DNA of 64,000 nucleotides from Gigantopelta aegis (Eukaryota; Mollusca; Gastropoda; Neomphalida; Peltospiridae), in the NCBI RefSeq assembly GCF_016097555.1, contig NC_054704.1:45740016-45804015 (forward strand), written 5' to 3'. Below the pieces are notes generated by a model. It searched no databases. It saw only the letters and a program-made list of their open reading frames with translations, and was not told the origin of the DNA. The first letter of the stretch is position 1; the number at the start of each line of letters is the position of its first letter. Below are positions 36,650 to 47,392 of the stretch, one piece after another. Both the position numbers and the translations under genes were made by a program.

Positions 36650-38870
36650 TTAATCAGGGCTTCTAGATTATGGTAGCCCCTCTCCTATGACTCTGAACAA
36701 CATTGTCATTGGGGGCAGTATTTTTACACACAAATGGATACACAAGACCACATGGGTGTCACTTGACCATGTGACAAAGAACCACATAGATCACATCTGC
36801 ATAGGCAAGAGATTCGATCAGGTCACTTCAGGATGTGAGAGTGAAGAGGGGAGAAGAAAATTTGGATGGAGACAGCAACAAATAGACAAAAATACAATGT
36901 AAGCTTCCTGAAAGATCCACAACACAAGCTTGCTAATAACTTTAAGTACTACAAGAGTTGCAAGAAGAAGAACCAGACCTGAACAGCCAGTGGCAGAACA
37001 CCAAACAGATACTGACATCAACCTGCCAAGAAGTAGTTGGCTTGAAGAAGCAGCAACAGAAAGATTGGATCACAGCAGAAACCTGGCGCAGGATCCTGGT
37101 GCGCAAGGAGAAGAAATCAGTAGTAACCAACAGTCGAACAAGAGCAGCAAAGGCAAAGGCACAGGAAGATCACACAGAAGCCAAAAAAATAGGTAGAGCA
37201 GAAGTGTAAAAACAGACAAACGGAACTACATTGACAGCCTGGCAGAAGAGGCAGAACAAGCTGCAGGCAGCGGAAATATGAGACAGCTATATGACACCAC
37301 CAGGAAACTATCAGGCAAGTACAGTAAGCCAGAACGACCAGTTAAAGACAAGGAAGGAAAGACCATCACTGGAACTGAGCAACAGAATGAAAGCCGAAGT
37401 CGACCCGTTGCTGAAAGATAAACAAGCTGGATTCCATTCGAACAGATCATGATCAGATCACAACACTGCGCATCATAGTAGAGCAATCCTTGGAGTGGAA
37501 CTCCTTACTCTACATCAGCTTTCTGGACTACGAAAAGGCATTCGACAGTATAGACAGGGATACTCTATGGAAACTATTATGACATTACGGCATACCAACC
37601 AAACTGGTTAATCTGATTAAAAGTAGAACTTTACAAATGAACATGTTGCAGAGTAATTTATGGAGGACAACCAACCAACCGTTTCGAAGTGAAGACCGGA
37701 GTTAGACAAGACTGTCTGCTGTCCCCATTCCTTTTTCTTCTGGTCATGGATTGGATTATGAAGACATGCACTACACAGAGAAGAAATGGAATCCAGTGGA
37801 TACTGTAGAAACAACTAGAGGACTTGGACTTTGCCGATGATCTGGCACTGTTGTCCCACAGCCACCAGCAGATGCAGGAGAAGATCACTGAACTGGCAGC
37901 CAGCTCTTCACAAGTGGGGCTTAACATACATAAAGGAAAAACAAAGGTCCTCAAGATAAACACAGCCAGCACTGAGCTAGTCACACTGGAAGAGAATGCA
38001 CTTGGAAGAGGTAGAGACCTTCACCTACCTGAGTAGTGATGTTGACGAGCAGGGTGGCACAGATGCGGATGTTAGAGCATGGATTGGCAAGGCAAGAGGA
38101 GCATTTATACAACTCAAGAACATCTGGAGCTCTAAAGTGCTGTCATTACATATGAAGATACGTCTGTTTAACTCCAATGTGAAGTCGGTGCTACTGTATG
38201 GCGCAGAAACATGGAGGACAACTATCACCACCATCAAGAAAGTACAGACCTTTACCAACAACTGTCTAAGAAGAACCCTCCAGATCTATTGGCCAGACAC
38301 CATCAGCAATATAGACTTGTAGGAGAGAACACACCAACTGGCTGCTGAAGATGAGATTAGAACGAGACAATGGGGATGGATTGGTCATATGCTCTGGAAA
38401 CCAGCATCGAATATCACCAGGCAGGCTCTGAAGAAAAGAGGCCGCCCACATGGTGACGCAGGGTTCTAACTTAAGAATTTGTCTCCCACGGTAATTTTAA
38501 CAGAATTGCCATGGGTGAAACAGCCCACCTATGGCAATTTTGAGCCTGCCTATGACAATTTGTTTTTTAAAGTGACATTTGCAGAAAATAAATATGACTA
38601 AAAGGTTATTTTGCTGTATGTAGACATATTTCAAATGTGAAAATGTAAAATATTGGCAGATTATGTACACCAGGTGTATATATTTTGCCATTGTTAAGGA
38701 GTTTTACTGATGGCACAAAAATGCCATCTGTAATGCTTTCTACCTCAGCGACGGCAATTTCCGTCATTAAGTTCGAGCCCTGGTGACGGGACCTCCAGGT
38801 AGTCACCAAGAAGACAGGATACACCTGGAGGCAGCTTGAAACCAGAGTAAATCTCCCATGACTAGTGCTA
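36650..38870 (+). mobile_element. Decayed non-LTR retrotransposon (LINE), probably RTE-like
   Basis: Pieces of an endonuclease-reverse transcriptase occur in order. Endonuclease end at 36687-36800 (TTWVSLDHVTKNHIDHICIG); linker at 36960-37210 (STCQEVVGLKKQQQKDWITA, NSRTRAAKAKAQE); RT at 37500-38330 (FLDYEKAFDSIDRDTLWKLL, LDFADDLALLSHSHQQMQEK, TFTYLSSDVDEQGGTDADVR, LFNSNVKSVLLYGAETW, FTNNCLRRTLQIYWPDTIS). The frame changes several times and stops interrupt it, for example one right after WKLL, so it is dead. The start of the endonuclease is missing. A small DNA transposon (38459-38782) splits the 3' part. The clade is inferred from wording, not from a tree. Confidence 0.85.
38459..38782. mobile_element. 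324-bp DNA transposon nested in the LINE, 6-bp target duplication
   Basis: The left end CAGGGTTCTAACTTAAG and the right end TTAAGTTCGAGCCCTG are inverted with a few mismatches. GTGACG is repeated at 38453-38458 and 38783-38788. Removing the element and one repeat rejoins the LINE as ACATGGTGACGGGACC. If the right end were drawn two bases shorter, the duplication would read TGGTGACG (8 bp); the symmetric CAGGG...CCCTG ends favour 6. Confidence 0.85.
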
Positions 38871-38872
38871 TT

Positions 38873-39138
38873 CAGTGTTGGGCTAGTAAATAACTAATAT
38901 TGCCATGCCTGACGGCAAGTGAAAAACAAATAGTCAAATGTTGCAGTTGTCTATTTTGTAAATATGAATAGCCTGCCCCCATCCCAACCCACCAATGTTA
39001 GTGTTTTACAGTCTATAGGTCTAATCTCCCTCTTTAGGTGACATCTAATTAATACTATAAATTTAGTAATATAGTATTTACTTAAAGTAAAGTGCTAGTG
39101 AATTTTTAATTCTTGCTAGTAAATGTTTTAAAACACTG
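38873..39138. mobile_element. MITE-like element with CAGTGTT ends
   Basis: CAGTGTTGGGCTAGTAAATA at the left and TGTTTTAAAACACTG at the right have short inverted ends. CTAGTAAAT occurs near both ends. No target duplication seen. Followed at 39175-39240 by four degenerate GACATTTTGTCCATT units. Confidence 0.4.
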
Positions 39139-39253
39139 ATCCCATGGCTAATGAATTTTATAAAAATTCCAGACATTTTGTCCATTGACATATTGACCAG
39201 ACATTTTGTTCATCGACATTTTGTCTGTTGACATTCTGTCTGCACACTGCGTG

Positions 39254-40930
39254 CAGGGATCACCCTGGATCAAAAATACCTGGAGCCAAAATATTAGCCA
39301 AATGGAATTTTTATTAGCCATATTGAAAATGCTTTAGCCAAATTTGTTTTACGCAGTACTGTATAGAGTATTTATATATGAATATGAAAATGTATCTTTT
39401 TCAGCTAATTGTGTACAAACTGGAATAAATAGGAATAACAAAACCTCAATGGGGGTAGGGCAGTTAATATATTACTTCGATTTTTCAGCGGGAGTGGGGT
39501 GTGGTGGGGATGGAGTTATGCATTATCTTCAGAGTTTGAAGCCAGTACTCCATACACCCACCCCCACTTCTAAGGCCTATGACATTAAATTAACATACAG
39601 AAATATGGGGGTGGGTGGATTTTTACTGAGGGTAGTTGTGTTTTCTTTCTTCCTTTTTTCCCAAATAAAAATTTGAGAGCTTTTTTTATATAGAGCTCAT
39701 TATTTCTTTAAATAGCAATCTTTATGTTAATTTGAATTTTTATTTTATTTTTTTATTTAATTTTTTTTAAAATGACCCATCAATTCACCACCCCAGACAT
39801 TTTCATAATTTGTGCCATGTTGCTGTTGATTTCAGCGTCATGTTAAACGCTTGTGATTTCTGTTGCAAAATACCTCGGCTAAGAATACCGACTTCACAGT
39901 ATACTCCATGTATTTATTTAAAAACATTTTTTTTTTTTTTTAAATGTACGGTCTTTTTAAAATCTAGCTAACTTATTAAATGTCACCTCACAGTCTTACA
40001 AATTTATAGCTAAAATTATCTAACAAATATGATTATTGTAAACTACTTTTATTCAGTGTAATCTGCAATTTGTATAAATACTGCATGTTCATTTCCCGCG
40101 ATAGCGATCTGCATGCGTGCTCTCGACCATGGGTACGAAATTAACAAAGACAAAGGAATAAACAAAAACTGCAGTTAGGTATTCATTGATGCGTACAACT
40201 ATTGTTTTTCTACAAATTTACATCAAGATTTACTTTTGTGTAATCGTATTGTTTAATGTCCGCAACGATATCTCTTGACACGCGGGTGTCGGTTGACTCT
40301 GAAGCGTGATGTATATTCGCGCCGAGAGTTGCCTCAGTTCAGCCAATGAACGTTCTTCCTAACGTTCGCGAACTATTTGATTGGTGTTTGTCATGTCCAT
40401 TTGTTTTAACGTGAAGCGCACAAACCAGTTTAGCGAACGTTTTGTTTTCGCTCGGTCTGGCTGAACTCTGCCCTTGAGATAGCCTACATGTCTTTCGGCC
40501 CTGAACTGGCATGTGTATTAAAATTAAAACGCATTGTCGGGCTGTTTTTATTACTTTGGTTCAAAGATTTTACAAAGTAAAAATAACAAGTTACAGATCT
40601 TCCAGACATTGCTGTCATACATGTTGAATGCATGCCGTTAAAATTAATAACCGTGATTATTAAAATAAGAAAACATTATAAGGCCTACGCTGAATTCTGC
40701 ATGACACCATTTTTTTTTTTACTGGTCGCGAGATCGCCATTATGCTAATTGAATATTTGGTATTATTATTATGTTTGAGGTGTTGGACAGATTATGTAAC
40801 CGTTTGTTCACATCAGAATTTTAAGACAGAAAATGGTCTAGCCAAAATTTTAGCCACTTGAAAATTTTATTAGCCTTTTTTTTTTTAAATTAGCCAATGG
40901 CTAATTTGGCTACCGACAGTGAGAGCCCTG
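39254..40930. mobile_element. Non-autonomous DNA transposon with CAGGG ends, long copy
   Basis: Starts CAGGGATCACCCTGGATC and ends CGACAGTGAGAGCCCTG. TGCGTG (39248-39253) and TGCATG (40931-40936) flank it, a 6-bp target duplication with one mismatch. The outer parts match 182-1081; about 780 bp in the middle (roughly 39680-40520) are found only here. That middle is CpG-rich and carries CCAAT boxes. No transposase frame. Confidence 0.7.
40100..40480. promoter_or_regulatory. CpG-rich block with CCAAT boxes inside the long transposon copy
   Basis: An unusually CpG-dense patch for this window, with AGCCAATGAACG (40341), the reverse CCAAT motif GATTGGTG (40380), the palindrome GTTCGCGAAC (40364-40373), and AGTTCAGCCA paired with TGGCTGAACT further on. 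It lies 2.3 kb upstream of CRCP on the same side. It could be a transposon promoter or a borrowed host promoter; there is no direct evidence for either. Confidence 0.3.
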
Positions 40931-42605
40931 TGCATGGTATAACCAGTATACTGCAATATAAATTTAAAAAAATATGTATTGTGATATTTTTCTAGCGTAC
41001 CTATTTTGTATACATTTGTCAGTCACACATATATTTTCAAACAAAAACTACCAGTTTAAGAAAAGAAACAATAGTTTCATTTGTTCGGACCAAATCTTGA
41101 CTGACTGACCAGTGTATCATTTTATTAAGTTATACAAAATCCACATGAAATTAGAAATAAATTCTAATCATCAAGTTGGTCTTCGCAGTATATTGTGATA
41201 CATATGGCAATTCAGCTTCCTATTTGTGGCAATACTCATCACTACCCTGGAGCCCTCTTGGACCAACTTTCAGTAAAAGTATTTGGGTTTTATATCAATA
41301 ATTTCAGTTTGGCTTAATGATGTAAAAATAAAGAAAACTGTTTTAAAAATACCAAAAATGTTCAACTTTTACGTATAATTTATATAAACAAACTCAGCCA
41401 CAGTGAACAATATTGTTTGCTAAAGGAGTCTGAAATTATATTTCTTAAAATAACTGACCAAAAACTAATTTAGCGGAGGTCGATATTTAGACTTTAATTT
41501 AAACATAATTTCCATATGGTATAAAATTGTAAGATACTGGCTTTCAAGAAAATATTTTAATTGCTTACCAGACTACGATGTCACTGACTGTAGATATATT
41601 GAAACACTTAACAGTGCAGACATCTCAGATCACAAAATATACCTTCATGGGTTAGCATTTTAAAAAATCAATTCTCATTATGAATTTTTCATCTCATTCT
41701 GTAATTCACTTGATTAATAATGGGGGAAAAAAAGAATTTAAACAATTATTTTAGAAGTCTTACACAACAACTACCACAGGTATCTAATGTAACACAAATC
41801 AAACCACATGCTAGTCATTACCCATCAAAATATGGGTAAACTACCCACAAAATGTCATTTCTGACAACCTGTACAAAAGTAACAGTTCTCTCCCTTGAGA
41901 CATTACTTACTAAACGAATGACTATTACTACTCACAATATTAAAAACATACATAAATCGTCTAGCATTAAGTAATTTTCTCTATATCAATATCTATATAT
42001 CAGAAGGAATGGATACATCTCCAATCGTGTTAACCTAATTTGTATATTTTTGTGAATGTAGTAAATTAAAATGTATAACTTAGTAAATAGTATAAGACAA
42101 GTTAGATAACTCTGCTTAAGGCTTGTTGATATTTCCGGATTTTCTTTTTGTGAGAAATCAATGGAATCTTCTAAATAATATATTTAGCATTAAAATGCTT
42201 ATGTTAACAGTGGGAAATTACTACTTTAGCAAGAGAACTGTCAACTGGATTTTGAATTTTGTATGTACTTCATTATTAAGTAGCGTTATCTCCAAATGTT
42301 CACATTATTATTATTAAAAGTTATTCGAACTTCCAAGACATGATGGAACATGTTTCAGAATCATATGTTTTAGTTTTTTAAAATCTACTTTACTATTTTA
42401 TTTTGGGGTTTATATTTTAATTTTGGTCATAAATAATAACACAATAATTATAGTTCTACACCCTCAACCTTCAATGTTAAAGTTAAGGCAGTTTAAAAGA
42501 AAAAGAAGAATTTATTTAGTCTTTAGCCAGTTTAGACCAGCTTAGCAAGAGGTCGTACAATGTACATTATAAATTTTATTATTTTAAATGTGTTTTTGCT
42601 AATTA
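40931..42605. other. AT-rich intergenic sequence, nothing recognised
   Basis: No gene, RNA or bounded repeat. Presumably the 5' region or first intron of CRCP. Confidence 0.4.
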
Positions 42606-42722
42606 ATGACATTAAAAAATATAATTTTTCAGATTCTGTTTTTGATTGTTGCCATTGCCTGGGTGCATGCAATTGCTGCTGGTCGATATGCATCCATACG
42701 CTATCTTAAACAACACTGGTAA
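42606..42722 (+). CDS. Short hydrophobic reading frame or 3' exon just upstream of CRCP
   Basis: From ATG at 42606 the frame runs 38 codons to TAA at 42720-42722. Alternatively it is an exon beginning at 42633 after the acceptor TATAATTTTTCAG, with the same reading frame. The peptide from that point (ILFLIVAIAWVHAIAAGRYA, then SIRYLKQHW) looks like a single membrane helix with a basic C-terminal tail. The gap to the CRCP ATG is 42 bases, so both would sit on one mRNA. I do not recognise the protein. It could be the last exon of an unidentified small membrane protein, an upstream open reading frame in the CRCP leader, or chance. Confidence 0.3.
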   Translation: MTLKNIIFQILFLIVAIAWVHAIAAGRYASIRYLKQHW

Positions 42723-42764
42723 CTTCAGCAATCTTCAGCCTATGATTAGCATCTCTTGAATAAC

Positions 42765-43196
42765 ATGGAGGTAAAGAATGAAAATGCTGCTCTCCTCAGT
42801 AACTATGAAGTGTTCAGTTTGATGACTGACATTCAGGCTGGTCGGGGACAAAGGAAGCCAAATAAACATCAGCAAAATCTGGCGACAGTCGTCTACGAGA
42901 CAGTGAAGTATTTACAGGACACTCCTTGTAAAGTTCAGAGTGAAACTGGGATACAAGAATTCATGAAAGACATGGCTCCATACAAACTAACTAAAGCAGA
43001 AAAGTTACAGTTGTTAAACCACCGACCCACGACAGCAGTTGAAATTCAGGTCATGATTGAAGAGAGTGAAGAACGTCTTACAGAAGAACAGATCTATGAA
43101 GTTTTAGACATTATTGCTAAACATCTTCCTGATCAGAATGAGACCGACATGGAGCAAGGTGCTGAGGAGACTGTTCCTGGAGAAACTGACTCTTGA
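42765..43196 (+). CDS. CRCP: RNA polymerase III subunit RPC9 (CRCP), single exon
   Basis: 143 residues, close to human CRCP (148). With RPC8 it forms the stalk of RNA polymerase III, an Rpb4/Rpb7-like heterodimer acting in transcription initiation in the nucleus; vertebrate CRCP is also known as CGRP receptor component. The sequence shows the family start MEVKNENAALLSNYEVF, then VVYETVKYLQDTPC, KLTKAEKLQLLNHRPTTAVE and IEESEERLTEEQIYEVL of the HRDC-like domain, and an acidic tail (TDMEQGAEETVPGETDS). The ATG at 42765 is chosen because it aligns with the conserved MEVK start. No intron interrupts the frame, unlike the vertebrate gene. The frame is intact and conserved, so it is probably functional. 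A retrocopy is possible but no poly-A remnant was seen. Confidence 0.95.
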   Translation: MEVKNENAALLSNYEVFSLMTDIQAGRGQRKPNKHQQNLATVVYETVKYLQDTPCKVQSETGIQEFMKDMAPYKLTKAEKLQLLNHRPTTAVEIQVMIEESEERLTEEQIYEVLDIIAKHLPDQNETDMEQGAEETVPGETDS

Positions 43197-43284
43197 TAAA
43201 TGTATACCATACACTGCAGTGTTATGGGGAAAACATTTCAGATTTTGTTTTAGCCCTGTATATATATTTTTTTTTTTAACATCA

Positions 43285-43790
43285 ATTTGTCTGGCATCCA
43301 TACGTTGTCCATCTGTCTGTTGACTTGAGATTTCATAGGATTGTTCCAAAATTTGGTACTGTACCAATGATTCTTTGGGAAGATATTTAGAAAATTTTGA
43401 ATCTGATTTTTAAAAAAATAAATTATGAATATTTAAATTGAAATTTGACCATAAAAATTTCAGTCTTTCTTCTCGTACATTTTTTGATTGTATTGTTCTG
43501 AAACATGGTACAATTATCATCTGTGGCAGGCTCCACAAATATTAACTAATAGAGAACTATTTAGGAACATTTGAAAGTCAGTCGCCTAGTGTTTTGATTG
43601 GATAGTTCTGAAACTTGGTACATGATTCTCCGGGGCAGTCTTCACAAAGTAATAGAGAGAGAATTAGAATTTTATTTTTGGTAATGGACAATGTGAAAGT
43701 CTATAGATCTTATAGAATTTTGATCGGATAGTTCTGAAACTTGTACTACAATTATCTTTATTTTGTTAATATTAAACTTTAACAAATTAA
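43285..43790 (+). repeat. Degenerate tandem repeat in CRCP 3' region, about four units
   Basis: Units of roughly 110-120 bp carry GATTGGATAGTTCTGAAAC and TTGGTAC (near 43345, 43488, 43600 and 43725) with variable spacers. The first unit starts with CATACGTTGTCCATCTGTCT, which links it to the repeat near 44620. Confidence 0.55.
43417..43422 (+). promoter_or_regulatory. Candidate CRCP polyadenylation signal
   Basis: AATAAA 220 bases after the CRCP stop, in an A/T-rich context. No better site is nearer. Confidence 0.35.
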
Positions 43791-44570
43791 CATTGAAATT
43801 ATGGAAGCCTGTTTGAATATTTTACTGGTAACAAAATTGAAAAGGAAATAGCAGAGCTCTTTTGGGGAGTATTAGTGAATTTGCAAAGAACTTTTTGTAA
43901 ATTACCTTAAAATTGCTGTTTCATATTCGGTCAAATTTACCTTGGAAATTGTTATTGTAAAACAAAACAAAAAGATGTCATACTTGGATGGAATTTTAGT
44001 ATTCAGCATATGCCATCATTATTTTTTAGGTTTATTTTGTAAAATCTAAATTAATGTTTATCAAAGTCAAATCATTCTTACTCTTTAGTTTAAATATATA
44101 CAATTGTTAGAAATTGATGTATAAACTTGGTGTATCTGAAAACCAAACACGAGTGTACATACCCTGTATACATCCGATTGTTCAAGATGTAGATGTATAC
44201 AAATTGGGTATTTTGTCATTCCTGGAAGCAAGCAGTGAAAGTGCCTTGGTTTAGACAAATGTTTTCTCACCTTGATGCTGGAGACCAGTCAATACTAGTG
44301 ATCTTACTAAACATGATTTAATCTCTTTTAAGGTTCTAGCAATTTTAGTCATTATGTGTTACATAGATCTGTCTTTTGAAAGATAAATGTACTACTGTGG
44401 ACTAGCATTTGTCTGTATACCAGTGGTTGAGAAAATGATTTCGACTCGTATTTATAGAATGCATATTATTGTCATTTTTTTTATAAAAACTAATTAAATA
44501 TAATCTACCTGGTGTTTGTTTTTTGTTTTTATTATAACTCAAATATAAGCAATTTATTTTCTAGCAATTA

Positions 44571-44940
44571 TTGGTCCCTTATTGATCCAACCAGAGGGGA
44601 CTATAGGTTTCATCTTTATCCTTCCGTCTGTCCCACATATAGTTTTCCAGATGGGTTTTTTCACAATGCCTTAAGATATTGAAAGCTCTGAAATTTTGCG
44701 TATAGCTTTAACATGTACTGTTACAGATCACGTTTGACTTGCATGTCATTTTTTTTTTGTGCTGGGGTGTTGTTAAACATCTATTCTATTTGTCGCTTTA
44801 CCCAGTTTTGACAATGACTTCAGATATTGAGCTGGAGTTTTGAGTATATCTTTATCATGTACATGTACTGTTACAGATCAAGTTTGACAAAAACTGTTGG
44901 GCCCGGTAGGGGACATTTATTGCTGTACTCCCAGAATGCT
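44571..44940 (-). mobile_element. Dispersed 300-bp repeat, reverse copy with nested SINE tail
   Basis: TTGGTCCC...CCAACCAGAGGGGACTATAG at the left and GGGCCCGGTAGGGGACATTT, TGCTGTACTCCCAGAATGC at the right are the reverse of 47827-48117. About 40 bp at 44755-44790 (GTGCTGGGGTGTTGTTAAAC) is a SINE tail inserted in it. Confidence 0.75.
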
Positions 44941-46316
44941 CGTTGAACTAGTTAATAATGCTGTGACAGCTTGGTGGCCAGCTTCGTAGCATATACATGT
45001 ACTAGTACAGTGTACATGTAGTACAAAAAACAATGTACATAGGTTGGTAGCCATCAAATTTGTTTTTCTCCTGAACAGTCCAATCTGAAAGCATGCTGTT
45101 TATTGGTATTAAACATACCATATGTATTTGTAATGTCTAAAGGTATGACCAGCATTACCTAAACATTCAGTGCACAGCAGCAAAACATTTGCTCCATTGT
45201 CACTAGTTTTTTTTTTCTTTCTTTCTTTTTCTCTTGCCTATTGGTAATGTTCTTTTAACGGTTCCTGTCTGCATAAACTAAGGTGGAATCCACAAGTTAA
45301 AATCTGACGTTTTTAATACAAGCGACACTGTGTATTTTGGAGTTTGTTGCATGCTCTAATGTTATTTCTGTATGTACTAAATTCCATTAAAAAAGAAGAC
45401 TGTTTTATTTAACGAGGCCTCTAAAGCACATTGGTTTTAAACTCCATTTAAAATGCACCAGCCAGGTTGCTAATAATTCTAATCATTGTATACAATACCG
45501 GAATACATCCAGTACACAAAATCTGTTGAATGCATTACAAATCGGGTGTGTTTTTAATGGAGTTCAAAATAAATCTATATATACATGTAGTATGACATCA
45601 GGGCTGTAGCTAGTGGGGAGGGGGGGCAAAAATTCCAGAAATTTTAAATAAAAACTTGGAAGAAAATTCTCTAGACTATTAACTACTCAGTTGCTCCCCA
45701 CCGTCAAACAAATAATCCTACCTACATTCCTGGACGTGAGGGAGAAAATCCAATGCCAACACAGACTACTCTCAGTAAGACATCACATTCCTCACTAACA
45801 TCATCAGTCTACTGATGGATCAGTAAAACCCCCACATAATAAAACAAGAGCACAAACAATATACAAGTTCAGATTGAAAATAACAGATTATATCATATTG
45901 TGCACCATAGGTGGATGCTGTCTGAACTTTTATTTGCATTCTTGGATCCCGAGTTACTTTTGTCAGTATGTTCACCTCTATATGCAGTTTCACTATCCAG
46001 TATCATATGTAACATGTATTAAATTTAATTAACTTGGCACCATGTCTACATACATGTACAAACAGTACCTTATTTTTCTGGTGTCTGCTGAACATTAGTT
46101 TATGAATCTATTGTGAGGAAAACAGTTTAGCTGACTCAACCATGATAGCACATGGAACTGAAACAATGTTTAATAACTTGCAATTTTGGTGTAGTTTATC
46201 TTAAAAACTGCTCTGGTGCAGCAAAACCAAAACTTAAGACATGACACCTGCTGTTTACCCAAAGTTTATTGATTTCAAGAAAAGGATCTTTTACACTTGA
46301 ATTTTATCATAGACAT
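44941..46316. other. Intergenic, no recognised gene
   Basis: Contains a short SINE-like piece near 45395-45435 (TTTATTTAACGAGGCC, AAAGCACATTGG) and an element-like start CAGGGCTGTAGCTAG at 45600 without a matching second end. Otherwise nothing. Confidence 0.4.
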
Positions 46317-46583
46317 GGGTCCAATTTTACAAAACATTGTAAGTGTAGTTTTGTACGTAAACATAAATCTACGACTAAACCACAATTTTTTATTACTATT
46401 ATAGTACAACAAATATAGTTAAAAGTACACATATTTGATTTTCTTTTGTCCTTAAAATGCTCCATCTTCTGTAATGGTTTAAAGTTCTTTATGAAATAGA
46501 TACCAAACACTTGTAAGTGTATGCCCCCGGTATAACTGCTAGTCACAAACGTAAACGTACAATGTTTGGTGAAATAGGCCCCT
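46317..46583. mobile_element. MITE-like element, 267 bp
   Basis: GGGTCCAATTTTACAAAACA with TTGTAAGTGTAG at the left and CGTACAATGTTTGGTGAAAT with AGGCCCC at the right are inverted repeats of about 25 bp. The end motif (gggcc, A/T-rich, ACAAAAC) resembles the short hairpin MITEs at 13408 and 19767, but the body differs. Confidence 0.6.
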
Positions 46584-46683
46584 GGACAGCACAACCGTTG
46601 ATATCCCAGTTCTGCAGCATGGATTGGAATGCATAATTACCTAATCAGGGCATGAACAAGATTGCTCCTAAAAGCTCTACCTG

Positions 46684-46945
46684 TGTTTTGTTTTTGTTGA
46701 ACGATACCACCAGAGCACATTGATTTATTAATCATCAGCTATTGTACGTCAAACATTTGGTAATTTTGACATAGTATTAGAGAGGAAACCTGCTACATTT
46801 TTCCATTAGTAGCAAGGGATCTTTTATATGCACCATCCCACAGACTGGTACACTGACTGGAATGAGAAATAGCCCAATGGGCCCACCGATGAAGATTGAT
46901 CCTAGACTGATCACGCTTTACCACTATTCTACGTCCTACCACATT
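46684..46945 (-). mobile_element. tRNA-derived SINE, reverse, near full length
   Basis: CATTGATTTATTAATCATCAG, GAGAGGAAACCTGCTACA, GCAAGGGATCTTTTATATGC, AATAGCCCAATGGGCCCACC and the B box GATTGATCCTAGAC. The A-box end is GCTTTACCACTATTCTACG in reverse. Same family as 4905-5204. Confidence 0.85.
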
Positions 46946-47392
46946 ATAATGCATGCTAATCAGCTAAATGTAATTTTGATTCCTGTAGGTATCTTTCTGC
47001 AAACTGAATATTGCAGGCAACCTTTTGTGAAAAATTGCAGGCAACCTTTTGTGAAAAGCTGCACACACTCTCTAGGAAATTTCTGCATCGGTGCTTATAA
47101 AATGTTTTTACCAAGAACCTCAGGTGAAAACTCTACCATTGGGCTATACTTTGCTCCTGCACTCCCAAGAATACGAGTAATTACTGTGCAGTAAAAACAA
47201 GTGGCAAATAAATAATAATACATTTTAATATCTTTCAAAACTGTCACACATAAACTTTAGTAGCTACACATCACGTAAGTCCTGTATAATACCATTTTCA
47301 TTTAGCACAGCTCTACATGTTAAGGTTGATCTTGATTGAAACCATCATGTTTCAGATCATCGTGAATTGTTATTTACACTATAATGATGGCT

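Noticed and set aside
45600-45650. Another CAGGG-ended transposon
   Set aside because: A CAGGGCTGTAGCTAG start is present but no matching second end or target duplication was found nearby.
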